Of a stretch of DNA of 64,000 bases, positions 51,690 through 60,164 are shown one piece after another. The stretch is from CBFDBF01 sp050293315 (lineage in GTDB: Bacteria > Pseudomonadota > Gammaproteobacteria > Chromatiales > Chromatiaceae): NCBI GenBank assembly GCA_050293315.1, contig JBNKMS010000030.1, forward strand, positions 23,933-87,932. Reading direction: 5' to 3'. Both the position numbers and the translations under genes were made by a program. The first letter of the stretch is position 1; the number at the start of each line of letters is the position of its first letter. Under the pieces are notes generated by a model. That model was not told the DNA's origin. It searched no databases and worked only from the letters and a program-made list of their open reading frames with translations.

Positions 51690-52607
51690 GTGAAATATAC
51701 AAAAACTAAAACTGTGAAACTGAAAGTCGCCCTACAATCAGCCCGCCCGCCCTTTCTTATATTGACACCTGTCTGTGTGCTTCTGGGATTGAGCACCTCA
51801 ATCTCCAAGGAGTCCCCGATAGTCGTCTCTATGCTATCCCTTGTCCTGATCGGCGCAATCTGCGCTCATGCAAGCGTTAACCTGCTGAACGAATACTACG
51901 ACTTTAAAAGTGGCCTGGACCTAAAGACGAATAGAACACCCTTTAGCGGCGGCAGCGGCGCCCTACCGGAGAATCCGGAGATGGCAAATACTGTGTTGGC
52001 AGCAGGATTAATAACGCTACTTATCACAGCAGTTATCGGTATCTACTTCACCATTGATAGCGATCTACATATTCTGCCTATCGGTCTACTCGGTCTGGTA
52101 TTGATCGTTACATATACACAGTGGCTCAACCGCCTGCCACTGCTTTGTCTGATTGCACCCGGCCTGGGGTTTGGCGTCCTGATGGTTGTTGGGACACAGG
52201 TGATACTCGGGGCAGAACACTCCGAGTTGGCATGGCTGGTCTCTTTGGTCCCTTTCTTTCTGATCAACAACCTTCTTCTATTGAACCAATATCCTGACAT
52301 GGAGGCCGACGCCAGCGTTGGCAGGAACACCTTCCCGATCGCATACGGCCTAAAGAGCAGTAATATCGTCTATACGATATTCATGCTAGCAACATATATA
52401 TCGATTCTCTTTTACATCATTGCCGGGTATATACCCACACTAAGCGCTATCGCGCTGCTCCCGATCGCCCTCTCCCTGTTCGCACTAGTTGGCGCCGTCA
52501 AATATGGCTCCAACATCAGAGAACACCCACAACATATGAGCGCGAATGTGGCGGCAACGATATTGACGCCGCTACTGCTGGCGATAGCGATTATTATCGG
52601 CCGATAA
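51690..52607 (+). CDS. UbiA-family prenyltransferase
   Basis: A 305-residue membrane enzyme with about eight or nine helices. The first Asp-rich motif is NEYYDFKSGLD (about 68-78), a variant of NDxxDxxxD. The second is NQYPDMEADASVGRNTF (about 200-216). Both bind Mg-prenyl diphosphate. The overall form resembles MenA-like members that prenylate an aromatic ring, but the acceptor cannot be read from the sequence. It starts at GTG with only a weak ribosome site. It lies 91 bases after the DUF3857 gene. Confidence 0.82.
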   Translation: MKYTKTKTVKLKVALQSARPPFLILTPVCVLLGLSTSISKESPIVVSMLSLVLIGAICAHASVNLLNEYYDFKSGLDLKTNRTPFSGGSGALPENPEMANTVLAAGLITLLITAVIGIYFTIDSDLHILPIGLLGLVLIVTYTQWLNRLPLLCLIAPGLGFGVLMVVGTQVILGAEHSELAWLVSLVPFFLINNLLLLNQYPDMEADASVGRNTFPIAYGLKSSNIVYTIFMLATYISILFYIIAGYIPTLSAIALLPIALSLFALVGAVKYGSNIREHPQHMSANVAATILTPLLLAIAIIIGR

Positions 52608-52662
52608 AGGCGAGCTTTGTCAGCTCGCAGCTTGACCGCTGGATCCAGGTAGTTTTTTAGAT

Positions 52663-52942
52663 CAGTAATCAGTTTCGTAGCCTTTAACCTTCAGAGCTCT
52701 TTTTTCTTTTCCCAGCAAAGGCTACGAGCCTATTTCTTTTGCTTGCCCAAAAGAAAATAGGCGAAAGAAAAGGGCAACCGGGTGTTCCGTCCTGCGGATA
52801 CCCTGCGCCTCTCATCCCGTTCGGGGCTCTTCCGACGGGCAATCCCTTGCCCGCGGAAGAGGGCCGGCATCCCTGCCGGCCCCTTTCAGGCCTGATCCTC
52901 ACGGGACTGAGATGCTCGGCGCAACACACGGTGTTTGGGTGG
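52663..52942 (+). repeat. Structured dispersed repeat, copy A (left arm of a 556-bp palindrome)
   Basis: It begins with the unit CAGTAATCAGTTTCGTAGCC. TCGTAGCCTTT (52675-52685) can pair with AAAGGCTACGA (52717-52727). Next comes hairpin 1, CCTATTTCTTTTG pairing across 52729-52760. Hairpin 2 is 52827-52861: CTCTTCCG, bulged A, CGGGCAA, loop TCCC, then the complement. Hairpin 3 is 52861-52882: GGGCCGGCA, loop TCCC, then the complement. It ends at the palindrome centre, near GGCC at 52941-52944. No gene is supported in it. Confidence 0.8.
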
Positions 52943-53218
52943 CCACCCCAAACCCGTCAGACGCAGCCAAGCACCGCAACGATTGAAGGATTAGGCCCGT
53001 AGGGGCGCCGCATGGACGCGGCGCCTCCATCGCGGGCAATGGATTGCCCGTCGATGGAGCCCCTGAGATCGTGAGGAGCGCAGGGAACCCGTAGGGCAAG
53101 TCGTCGGGCGCTCTTTTCTTTCGTCCCTTTCTTTTGAGCGTCCAAAAGAAAGGGACTTGCAGCCTGACATCGGGGCCAGTTAAGACAACAGGGTGATTAG
53201 GCTGCGAAACTAATTACC
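52943..53218 (-). repeat. Structured dispersed repeat, copy B (right arm of the palindrome)
   Basis: Same order as copy A on the minus strand, ending in the leading unit GGTAATTAGTTTCGCAGCC. Hairpin 1 (53123-53156) is GTCCCTTTCTTTTG with its complement, 14 bp perfect. Hairpin 2 (53025-53059) has outer stem CTCCATC/GATGGAG and the same bulged base. Hairpin 3 (53004-53025) has GGCGCCGC/GCGGCGCC. The stems differ from copy A but remain complementary. Confidence 0.8.
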
Positions 53219-53256
53219 GATGCTACATAAAAGTGCAAACCGCCCTGTGGGCTAAT

Positions 53257-53275
53257 GGCTACGAAACTGACTACC
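53257..53275 (-). repeat. Solo leading unit of the structured repeat
   Basis: Minus strand GGTAGTCAGTTTCGTAGCC, followed by a small GCCC/GGGC hairpin. It lies 39 bases from the outer end of copy B, in the same orientation. Confidence 0.65.
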
Positions 53276-53307
53276 GATTTATCAATGGGAAATTAAATAA
53301 GCGCATA

Positions 53308-53327
53308 GGCTATGAAACTAATTGATT
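53308..53327 (-). repeat. Solo leading unit overlapping the 3' end of traB
   Basis: Minus strand AATCAATTAGTTTCATAGCC. It contains the last five codons and the stop codon of the TraB-family gene. Confidence 0.55.
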
Positions 53328-54506
53328 AAAAATCTTAAACCCCGCCACATAGGTACCAATAACCGACCCCAGGGTGCTAAGGATAAATACCAACAAGGTG
53401 CGTGACACCCGGTTACGCCACCACCCTTTAAGGTGAGTGGTATCGTGGCGCAGATTACTAAAGTCACCCACCCTCGGCTTGCGCAGATAGATCTCAACCG
53501 CAGCCGTCGCCATACCAGCCCCTATAGTAGGATTGAGTGAAGTGATAGGAGCAGCTACAAAGGCAGTAATCACTGTCAAGGGATGAGCGCCTGCCAACAA
53601 TGCACCAAGGGCAGAGAGGGTGCCGTTGACCAATACCCAGACTGCCACAAGACTCCAGCCGAGATCACTACTGCGGCTAAAGCCCAAAACAAAACCGGCC
53701 AGGATTAATCCAACTATGGCCCACGGTATGACCTTGGGCCAGCGCTTTGGGCGCGGCATGGCATCCAGCTCGGCTATGACCTCGGCCGGTGAATCCATAC
53801 CCTGCTGCAGATAACCACCTGTACCACGCATATGGCCGGCACCTATTACCGCCAGGATATTTGCATGGCCATCCCGCTGCGACTCCTGCAACAGGCGGGC
53901 CGCCATGTAACGGTCCCGCTCATCTATCAGCGGCAAATAGAGATCCTCCCGATCCTCGGCAAATTCGGCGAAGGTGGTCTCCAGGATATCTCCCTCCTTT
54001 AGCCGCTCTATCTCCTCCTCAGTCACCTCCTCGTTCGAGAGCAGAGATAACAGCAGGCCAGTAAAGAGCCCCAGCCGCTGCCACCAGGGGACATTGGCCG
54101 CAACCCGTTTCAAGGTGGTCCCGATCTCTCTATCAATCAACAGCACCGGGATATCGTACTCCAGGGCGTAGTTGATCGCCGCCCTCTGCTCTGCCCCAGG
54201 CTCTATACCAAACTGCTCAGCCAGACGCTGCTGATATGCGCCCAAAGCCAGGTTGGCGGCTACCATGCTCGCCCTGCCCTCCCGCAATACCTTGAACAGG
54301 TCAAGCTGTGCCATAGCCTCAGGATTCACCACTGCATTGTAGCGGCTGGGACATAGCTCAACCGCCACTGCATCGTAATCACCGCTGCTTAGAAGCTCCC
54401 TTACTTTATCGGCACTGGCCTGCGATACGTGGGCCGTCCCTAACAGCATGACCTGGCTGCTCTCTAGCTGAATACTGCTAGATGGCTCACTTTGGGTGTC
54501 ACTCAT
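53310..54506 (-). CDS. TraB/PrgY family protein
   Basis: A 398-residue membrane protein. The N-terminal TraB/GumN-like half has MLLGTAHVSQASADKVREL (about 20-38), YDAVAVELCPSRY (about 44-56) and GAGHMRGTGGYLQQG (about 220-235), carrying the conserved GxxH and Glu residues proposed to be catalytic. The C-terminal half has four or five membrane helices. PrgY binds peptide pheromone in Enterococcus; the role of bacterial chromosomal members is unknown. GGAG lies upstream. Its final residues, NQLVS, come from a dispersed repeat unit, so the C-terminus may differ from relatives. Confidence 0.85.
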   Translation of the reverse strand: MSDTQSEPSSSIQLESSQVMLLGTAHVSQASADKVRELLSSGDYDAVAVELCPSRYNAVVNPEAMAQLDLFKVLREGRASMVAANLALGAYQQRLAEQFGIEPGAEQRAAINYALEYDIPVLLIDREIGTTLKRVAANVPWWQRLGLFTGLLLSLLSNEEVTEEEIERLKEGDILETTFAEFAEDREDLYLPLIDERDRYMAARLLQESQRDGHANILAVIGAGHMRGTGGYLQQGMDSPAEVIAELDAMPRPKRWPKVIPWAIVGLILAGFVLGFSRSSDLGWSLVAVWVLVNGTLSALGALLAGAHPLTVITAFVAAPITSLNPTIGAGMATAAVEIYLRKPRVGDFSNLRHDTTHLKGWWRNRVSRTLLVFILSTLGSVIGTYVAGFKIFNQLVS

Positions 54507-54646
54507 TAACTATCTCCACACATGTCAACTTGTAAAAATGGGTATATGATAACAGTTCCTGAGGTTTACAGGTTGAAGGGTTGCTGGCCTGGAGGGCTGG
54601 AGTCGCTTACCATATCAGTCTCAACGCGTACGGAGAACAAATAATC

Positions 54647-55048
54647 ATGCCTCAAGCTATCAAAGTATCCCTGTTACTGGCCCTGTTACTACTCACGGGC
54701 TGTCAGAGTATGGGGGAGATAAAGACTGAAAAGCAGCTGAAGGCCACCCTGCACCTATACAATATGACCATACGCTGGGGCCGCATAGAGAACGCCTATC
54801 AAATGCTACAACCAGAGCTACTGGCAAAGACCACCATCCCCAATAACTTTGAAAATATCCGCGTCATTGGTTACGAGGTGATAGGCGAGCCCAGCCCCCT
54901 TAGTGAAACCAGTGTTACTCAGACCGTCTCTATCCTCTATGTCTACCGTGATCGCCAGGTGCAGCGACAGATCATGGATCAGCAGTTATGGGAATATGAC
55001 CAGAGCACCGAAAGTTGGAGTCGGGCCAATCCAATTCCTGCATTTTAG
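54647..55048 (+). CDS. Hypothetical lipoprotein
   Basis: About 133 residues. A lipoprotein signal is clear (LLLALLLLTGCQSM, Cys near residue 18). The mature part is a small alpha/beta domain with RWGRIENAYQMLQPELLA and TQTVSILYVYRDRQVQRQIM, which resembles the NTF2-like style of small lipoproteins. No function can be given. It starts at 54647 with GGAG upstream, 20 bases before the PerM-like gene, and may be cotranscribed with it. Confidence 0.65.
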   Translation: MPQAIKVSLLLALLLLTGCQSMGEIKTEKQLKATLHLYNMTIRWGRIENAYQMLQPELLAKTTIPNNFENIRVIGYEVIGEPSPLSETSVTQTVSILYVYRDRQVQRQIMDQQLWEYDQSTESWSRANPIPAF

Positions 55049-55068
55049 ATAGGTAGTGGACCAAATTT

Positions 55069-56103
55069 ATGGAGAATACGGTACAGGCACGAGGGTTTCT
55101 ACTGACAGCGGCGGCCTTTGTAATCGTTGTCGCCGGCATGAAACAGGCACAGGACATTTTGGTGCCATTCCTGCTCTCAGGATTTATCGCCATCATTGCA
55201 GCACCGCCGCTGTTTTTTCTTAAAAGACATAAGATACCCACCTCTATCGCTTTGCTGCTGGTTATTGGGTTCATACTGCTGGCGGGTATACTGCTGGGCG
55301 CGATGGTTGGGAACTCAGTGGATGACTTCTCGGCCCAACTTCCTATCTATCAGGAGCGTCTGCATGAGCAGACAGGCGCCTTGCTGGACTGGTTGAGCAG
55401 TGTCGGTATCACCGTACCGCAGGAGACCATTGCCAAATTGGTGGATCCGGCCCAGGTTATGCAGATGGCGGCCGTTGGACTGCGTAGCCTCGGCGGCCTG
55501 CTGACCAATACTTTCTTGATTCTGTTGACGGTGATCTTCATCCTGCTGGAGGCATCCAGCTTCCCTAACAAGCTACACCGTATCATGGACAATCCAACCG
55601 ACGGTATTGCCAACCTGGAGCGTTTTCTTGCCAACGTGCAGCACTATATGGCGATCAAATCTGCCACCAGCCTGTTGACTGGTGTGGCGGTTGCCATTTG
55701 GCTCTGGATCATAGGGGTGGACTATCCCCTGCTGTGGGGAACACTCGCCTTCCTGCTTAACTTTGTGCCTAACATCGGCTCTATTATTGCTGCGGTACCA
55801 GCCGTACTGCTAGCCGCCATTCAGCTTGGCAGTAGTGGCGCCCTGCTGACACTTATCGGTTATTTCGCCATCAATGGCCTGGTAGGCAATGTTATAGAAC
55901 CACGCTTTATGGGCCGTGGTCTGGGACTCTCCACCCTGGTGGTCTTTCTCTCTCTGGTGCTGTGGGGCTGGGTGTTGGGGCCGGTTGGGATGTTTCTCTC
56001 TGTACCACTCACCATAATGGTCAAGATTGCCCTGGACAGCAGCGACGAAACCCGCTGGATTGCTGTGCTGCTTGGATCAGAGGTTGAGGTGGAGGAGGCG
56101 TGA
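55069..56103 (+). CDS. AI-2E (PerM/YdiK-like) family membrane transporter
   Basis: A 344-residue protein with about eight membrane segments in the AI-2E family pattern: two or three N-terminal helices, a soluble stretch with FSAQLPIYQERLHEQTGALL (about 88-107), then a helical C-terminal block containing LNFVPNIGSIIAAVPAVL and GNVIEPRFMGRGLGLSTLVV, the family signature. Members export small molecules or ions; TqsA exports autoinducer-2. The substrate here is unknown. Its stop overlaps the next start (GTGA). Confidence 0.87.
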   Translation: MENTVQARGFLLTAAAFVIVVAGMKQAQDILVPFLLSGFIAIIAAPPLFFLKRHKIPTSIALLLVIGFILLAGILLGAMVGNSVDDFSAQLPIYQERLHEQTGALLDWLSSVGITVPQETIAKLVDPAQVMQMAAVGLRSLGGLLTNTFLILLTVIFILLEASSFPNKLHRIMDNPTDGIANLERFLANVQHYMAIKSATSLLTGVAVAIWLWIIGVDYPLLWGTLAFLLNFVPNIGSIIAAVPAVLLAAIQLGSSGALLTLIGYFAINGLVGNVIEPRFMGRGLGLSTLVVFLSLVLWGWVLGPVGMFLSVPLTIMVKIALDSSDETRWIAVLLGSEVEVEEA

Positions 56104-56789
56104 GCCTGCAATTCAGCCAATTCCCGGGACGCAGGGAGCGCCATCTGCTGCGTAAAATGAACAACCCGCTGTTCCCACATCAGGAGCAAAATATCACTGC
56201 ATCTGAGCTGCAGGAGGCCCAACGCCTGGATCATGAAGAGCTGGTAGGGTTTATTACTGAATTTCAGAAACTGATCCGCACTGCGATTAATCTCAAGAGC
56301 AACGAAGGGAGCGAGGTGATTCTCGAGATAAAGGAGCGACTGGACAAGGCATACGAACAGGCATCTGGACTGGCCGACGATCAAACCGAGACCAAACAGG
56401 CCTTGAAGAAACTACTGCAGGTAGTCATGACCGCAGTAAAGATTGGGGCCAATGATGATGTTCATGCACTTTCGGAACTGGAGGTGGAGGAGCAGGCTCG
56501 GACGGCCCATTTTGAGCTACTGGAACATCCAATAGTTGCAGATATACTCTGCCCAGACTCACCGATAGCCAAGAACGAACTACTCCCCACCCTGCTTAGT
56601 GAAAACAAGGCCGGACTTAAGGCATCTCTGGAGTTATTCGATAGCGCCCAGCTGGCGTTGCTATGTGAAGATGCACACCACCTGCTAAAACGGATAACAA
56701 CGCAAGGTGAAGTGCCGCAACGGGCCCGACAGCGGCTACAGGAGATGGAGACCAGACTCACCGCCGGGGCGTCAGGACACCCACACTGA
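56100..56789 (+). CDS. Hypothetical coiled-coil protein coupled to the PerM-like gene
   Basis: A 229-residue cytoplasmic protein I do not recognise. It starts at GTG overlapping the previous stop by four bases, so it is translationally coupled. It is almost wholly helical and acidic, with LIRTAINLKSNEGSEVILEI and GLADDQTETKQALKKLLQVV, and a Leu/Glu-rich C-terminal half. No catalytic motif is visible. The coupling suggests a partner of the transporter, which is an inference. Confidence 0.6.
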   Translation: MSLQFSQFPGRRERHLLRKMNNPLFPHQEQNITASELQEAQRLDHEELVGFITEFQKLIRTAINLKSNEGSEVILEIKERLDKAYEQASGLADDQTETKQALKKLLQVVMTAVKIGANDDVHALSELEVEEQARTAHFELLEHPIVADILCPDSPIAKNELLPTLLSENKAGLKASLELFDSAQLALLCEDAHHLLKRITTQGEVPQRARQRLQEMETRLTAGASGHPH

Positions 56790-56813
56790 CCTTAGCGGCT
56801 GGCAGGGAGAGAG

Positions 56814-57131
56814 TTATCCAGTCTCGCTATTATCCAACACCTGCACGATCGTGCAGGCAGCTGCAAAACTGCTCTCTTCGTCCTCCAACGGAATACAGCG
56901 AATCACCTCCACCTGGGCATGCAGGGAGGGGGTGATGTCATTTTCCGGTGTAATTGCGATGGATAGTTGGTTCCCCGGCTCCACCTGTTGATCGATCCAG
57001 AGCAGAACGCCACCGCCACTAAGATTCTTGACGATTGCCCCATCGACCTTATCTGATCCCTCTAGACGGAATTGGGCCGGGCACTCCAATACCATGCGGG
57101 GGAAATCACGTTTTTCTGAATATTCTTGCAT
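56814..57131 (-). CDS. Single-domain PilZ protein
   Basis: About 105 residues, essentially one PilZ domain. The c-di-GMP motif is complete: EKRDFPRMVL gives RxxxR and VKNLSGGGVLLW gives NxSxxG. It should therefore bind c-di-GMP and act through protein contacts. The ATG at 57131 has AGGAG upstream and begins just before the domain; the frame is open for 34 codons further upstream. It is convergent with the coiled-coil gene, 24 bases apart. Confidence 0.85.
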   Translation of the reverse strand: MQEYSEKRDFPRMVLECPAQFRLEGSDKVDGAIVKNLSGGGVLLWIDQQVEPGNQLSIAITPENDITPSLHAQVEVIRCIPLEDEESSFAAACTIVQVLDNSETG

Positions 57132-57310
57132 GCTTTGGCGACTCCTAAAGAAAATAACTCCTGTAGCAATGCGCTGCGAACAGTGTTCTCGGACAGTATA
57201 GATCGGCACAACAGACCAATACTTTAGCCCCACAGGTTAAGAGCAAAAACACCCCGAATATGTCCTGGAATAGCGCCGGGATCGCAAGGGTTTGGACGAT
57301 TATAGCACCT

Positions 57311-58258
57311 CTATACTACGAACTTGCCGCTCTGCAACCGCTGTGCCTCCATGATCTCCAGTTCACGCGAACCGGATACGACAATCTCCGGATCCGGGAC
57401 AAAATCGAGATTCGGGTTGAGGCGCTCATACGGAACCGAGTTCAAAATAAGCTTCATGACATTGAGCCGTGCCAAATGCTTATCGTTGGAGCGGATCATG
57501 GTCCAGGGGGCATGGGTGGTATGGGTCTTGCGCAACATCTCATACTTCACTCTGGTGAATTCATCCCAACGCTCCTGCGCCTGCAGGTCCACCTCGCTCA
57601 ACTTCCACTGCCGCAGTGGGTCGCTCTTGCGCCGCTCGAATCGGCGCTCCTGCTCTTCTTTAGTAACACTAAAATATAGCTTTATAAGGATGGTACCCTG
57701 GCGCACCAGATCCTTCTCAAATCCGGTGACACCGAGCATGAAATTGTCGTACTCCAGCGCCGAACAGAAGCCAAATACCGGCTCCACCATGGCGCGGTTG
57801 TACCAGCTACGGTCAAACAGTACCACCTCTCCACCCTGTGGAAAGTGCCGAATGTATTTCTGGAAGAACCACTGGGTCTTCTCCGCCTCGGTCGGTTTAC
57901 CCAAAGCAACAACTCGATAGTGTTTCTCGTTCATGTAACGAGTGACACGGCGAATAGTTCCGCCTTTGCCTGCAGCATCTCGACCCTCAAACAGGATGAT
58001 CATGCGGGACCCACTATCCTCAAGATACTGCTGCATCATGATCAACTCTGCCTGGTATGGCTTCAGCGCCTGCTCCCGGCGGTAACGGCGAATTCCCTTG
58101 TGGTTTCTCTTTTTCAGTTTCTTATTCTTCTCCTGGAGACTCTTGTATTCAACCGCCAACTCCTCTGGCGATAGCACCATATCATCTACCTCAATCATCC
58201 CCGCACCTGCCTCATCCTGCTCTGGATTCGATCCTTCCTGCTTACTTTTTTTATTCAT
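57311..58258 (-). CDS. ppk2: Polyphosphate kinase 2
   Basis: Transfers phosphate between polyphosphate and nucleotides. About 315 residues, one PPK2 domain. Walker A is FEGRDAAGKGGTIRR (about 89-103). Walker B is VVLFDRSWYNRA (about 145-156). The lid region is RRKSDPLRQWKLSEVD (about 215-230). An N-terminal Lys/Arg-rich helix (about 40-65) is usual in this group. The size and lid fit the one-domain class that phosphorylates nucleoside diphosphates. AAGGA precedes the ATG at 58258. It follows the chloride-channel gene by 86 bases on the same strand. Confidence 0.92.
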   Translation of the reverse strand: MNKKSKQEGSNPEQDEAGAGMIEVDDMVLSPEELAVEYKSLQEKNKKLKKRNHKGIRRYRREQALKPYQAELIMMQQYLEDSGSRMIILFEGRDAAGKGGTIRRVTRYMNEKHYRVVALGKPTEAEKTQWFFQKYIRHFPQGGEVVLFDRSWYNRAMVEPVFGFCSALEYDNFMLGVTGFEKDLVRQGTILIKLYFSVTKEEQERRFERRKSDPLRQWKLSEVDLQAQERWDEFTRVKYEMLRKTHTTHAPWTMIRSNDKHLARLNVMKLILNSVPYERLNPNLDFVPDPEIVVSGSRELEIMEAQRLQSGKFVV

Positions 58259-58344
58259 TCTACTTTCCTTGGACAATTTCTTTACTCAACTTATAAATTC
58301 TAGTGCATCCTGCCATGCTTTGCACCGCCGCATAGCACAAGAAC

Positions 58345-60105
58345 CTAGTAGCGATAGGCCGACTCAATCTGCTCTCTGGTCAACACACCATAGATATGGC
58401 GAATACCTGGGGCTGTCACACGCTCTACGTACAATGCCTCAGCCGCCCCACCCTCAATTAACTCCAACGCCTCCTGCAGAGTAGCCTGTAGATTCACCGC
58501 ACTTACCTGCTCGCGCCTGGCCGGGATCTTAAGCAAATCTATATCTTGCACCCCACCCTCATCTTCATCTCGATCCTGAATATGGCGCGCCAGATCTACC
58601 GCAGCCATTAACGCAACAGGTTTATCCTCTACATCAATCAACAGCCACTCCGGCCCCTTCTCCAATACTACCTGTGCCTGCTCCTGTGTTACCACCTGTT
58701 CCAGACGCTGGAAACTCCTTACCATTGCGCCTCCCACCCCAACCCGGCGCAGCGCCTGCATAATCGGGTTGGTCTTATAATCCATGCCATTCGCCTTGAG
58801 CAGCGTGACAAAAATAGACTCCTGACGAAACAGCTCGCTGGCTGTAAGCCCAGCGACCGTAATCACCAGCATACTGGGCAAAATATCCTCGGCGTTACGG
58901 GTCAGTTCCATGATTGCCGTCAGCGCTGCCAGTGGTGCCTGCAGGGTGGCCCCCATCATCGCCCCCATTCCCAGCAGTGAGTACAACCCGGTTCCCGACT
59001 CCATTCCAGGGAACAGCCCAGAGATTAGTATCTCTACCAGACCACCAAGAGTAGCCCCAATAAACAACGTTGGGCCAATCAGACCGCCGGGAATACCCAT
59101 CCCTACAGAGGCAGAGGTAGCCAGGAGTTTAAGCAATACCATACCCAGCAGCACACCCAATCCCAGCTCTCCCAACAGGGCACTGTTTACCGTGTCATAA
59201 CCAATCCCCATAACCTCCGGGACCAGCAACCCACAAATGCCCACTATCAACCCGGCGAGGGTGGTGCTCCAATAGAACTCTATACTCTGGCTAGCTCTCG
59301 CGAACAGCTGTAACAGGTATATATAACTGGCAGCCGCCGCGCCTTCCACCAACCCCAAGACAAACAGTTGCGGCATCTCGGCCAGCGAGCCCAACTTTAT
59401 TACCGGCACAACAAAGGCCGAATCAGGACCAAGCACCGCAATAGCTATCGCATCGGCACTGACCGCCGCCAGGATGACAGGGGTAAAGCTGGCCAGGGTG
59501 TACTCCATCATCACCACCTCTAGCGCGAACACCACCCCGGCCAGCGGGGTATTGAAGGAGGCGGCAATACCTGCTGCCACTCCACATCCCACCATAGTGC
59601 GGATACTGTTGTTTGGCAGGGAGAAACGCTGGCCCAACAAACTACTACTGGCAGCGCCGAGGAATATATGCGGCCCCTCACGCCCTACCGAGTGACCGCT
59701 TATAATAGCAACCGCGGCGCCGACAAACTGCAACACAAACCCTCGCAGGGTGTGGTGCCCCTCGTGGTAGGTCAGACGCTCCATAACCCGCGCTACCCCC
59801 AGGACATGCTGCCCGCCTGCCGCCCATTTGAAGATGAACCCAATCAGTAGCCCACCGGCTATTGGCAGGAGAAGGCGTAGTAGCGGTGGCAGTGCCTCAT
59901 AGTTCTCTGGCAGACCCTGGGGTAGGAAACCTGCCTGCGTCCCCTCCACAGCAAAACGGAACAGTACGATCACACCTCCGGCAAGTATGCCACTAACCAA
60001 GCCAAGCAGAGCCAGAGACAGCAGCGCATCTGCCCGGGATAGATGCATACGCATTCCATCCAGCCACCGGTGCCACCATCTGCCTGTTATTTTATTCTCA
60101 TGCAT
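58345..60105 (-). CDS. ClC-type chloride channel/antiporter with C-terminal CBS domains
   Basis: A 586-residue protein. The ClC membrane core covers about 25-430, with the gating-Glu motif SGHSVGREGPHIFLG (about 135-150) and GIPGGLIGPTLFIGA (about 335-350). A cytoplasmic CBS pair follows (about 445-586), with LLIDVEDKPVALM and the end HIYGVLTREQIESAYRY. The usual GSGIP motif is not clearly present (GGQHVLGV stands near its place), so ion selectivity may differ. It is divergent from the methyltransferase gene. Confidence 0.88.
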   Translation of the reverse strand: MHENKITGRWWHRWLDGMRMHLSRADALLSLALLGLVSGILAGGVIVLFRFAVEGTQAGFLPQGLPENYEALPPLLRLLLPIAGGLLIGFIFKWAAGGQHVLGVARVMERLTYHEGHHTLRGFVLQFVGAAVAIISGHSVGREGPHIFLGAASSSLLGQRFSLPNNSIRTMVGCGVAAGIAASFNTPLAGVVFALEVVMMEYTLASFTPVILAAVSADAIAIAVLGPDSAFVVPVIKLGSLAEMPQLFVLGLVEGAAAASYIYLLQLFARASQSIEFYWSTTLAGLIVGICGLLVPEVMGIGYDTVNSALLGELGLGVLLGMVLLKLLATSASVGMGIPGGLIGPTLFIGATLGGLVEILISGLFPGMESGTGLYSLLGMGAMMGATLQAPLAALTAIMELTRNAEDILPSMLVITVAGLTASELFRQESIFVTLLKANGMDYKTNPIMQALRRVGVGGAMVRSFQRLEQVVTQEQAQVVLEKGPEWLLIDVEDKPVALMAAVDLARHIQDRDEDEGGVQDIDLLKIPARREQVSAVNLQATLQEALELIEGGAAEALYVERVTAPGIRHIYGVLTREQIESAYRY

Positions 60106-60164
60106 ATCCGTACTATGGTAGCTTATTCTCTACGATTAAGGTTGAACTAAAAAAAAGCGAAACA

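Noticed and set aside
52684..53145. Open frames of 60-87 codons on both strands across the 52.7-53.1 kb palindrome.
   Set aside because: They follow the repeated DNA, occur on both strands, and differ between copies by changes that keep hairpins rather than codons.
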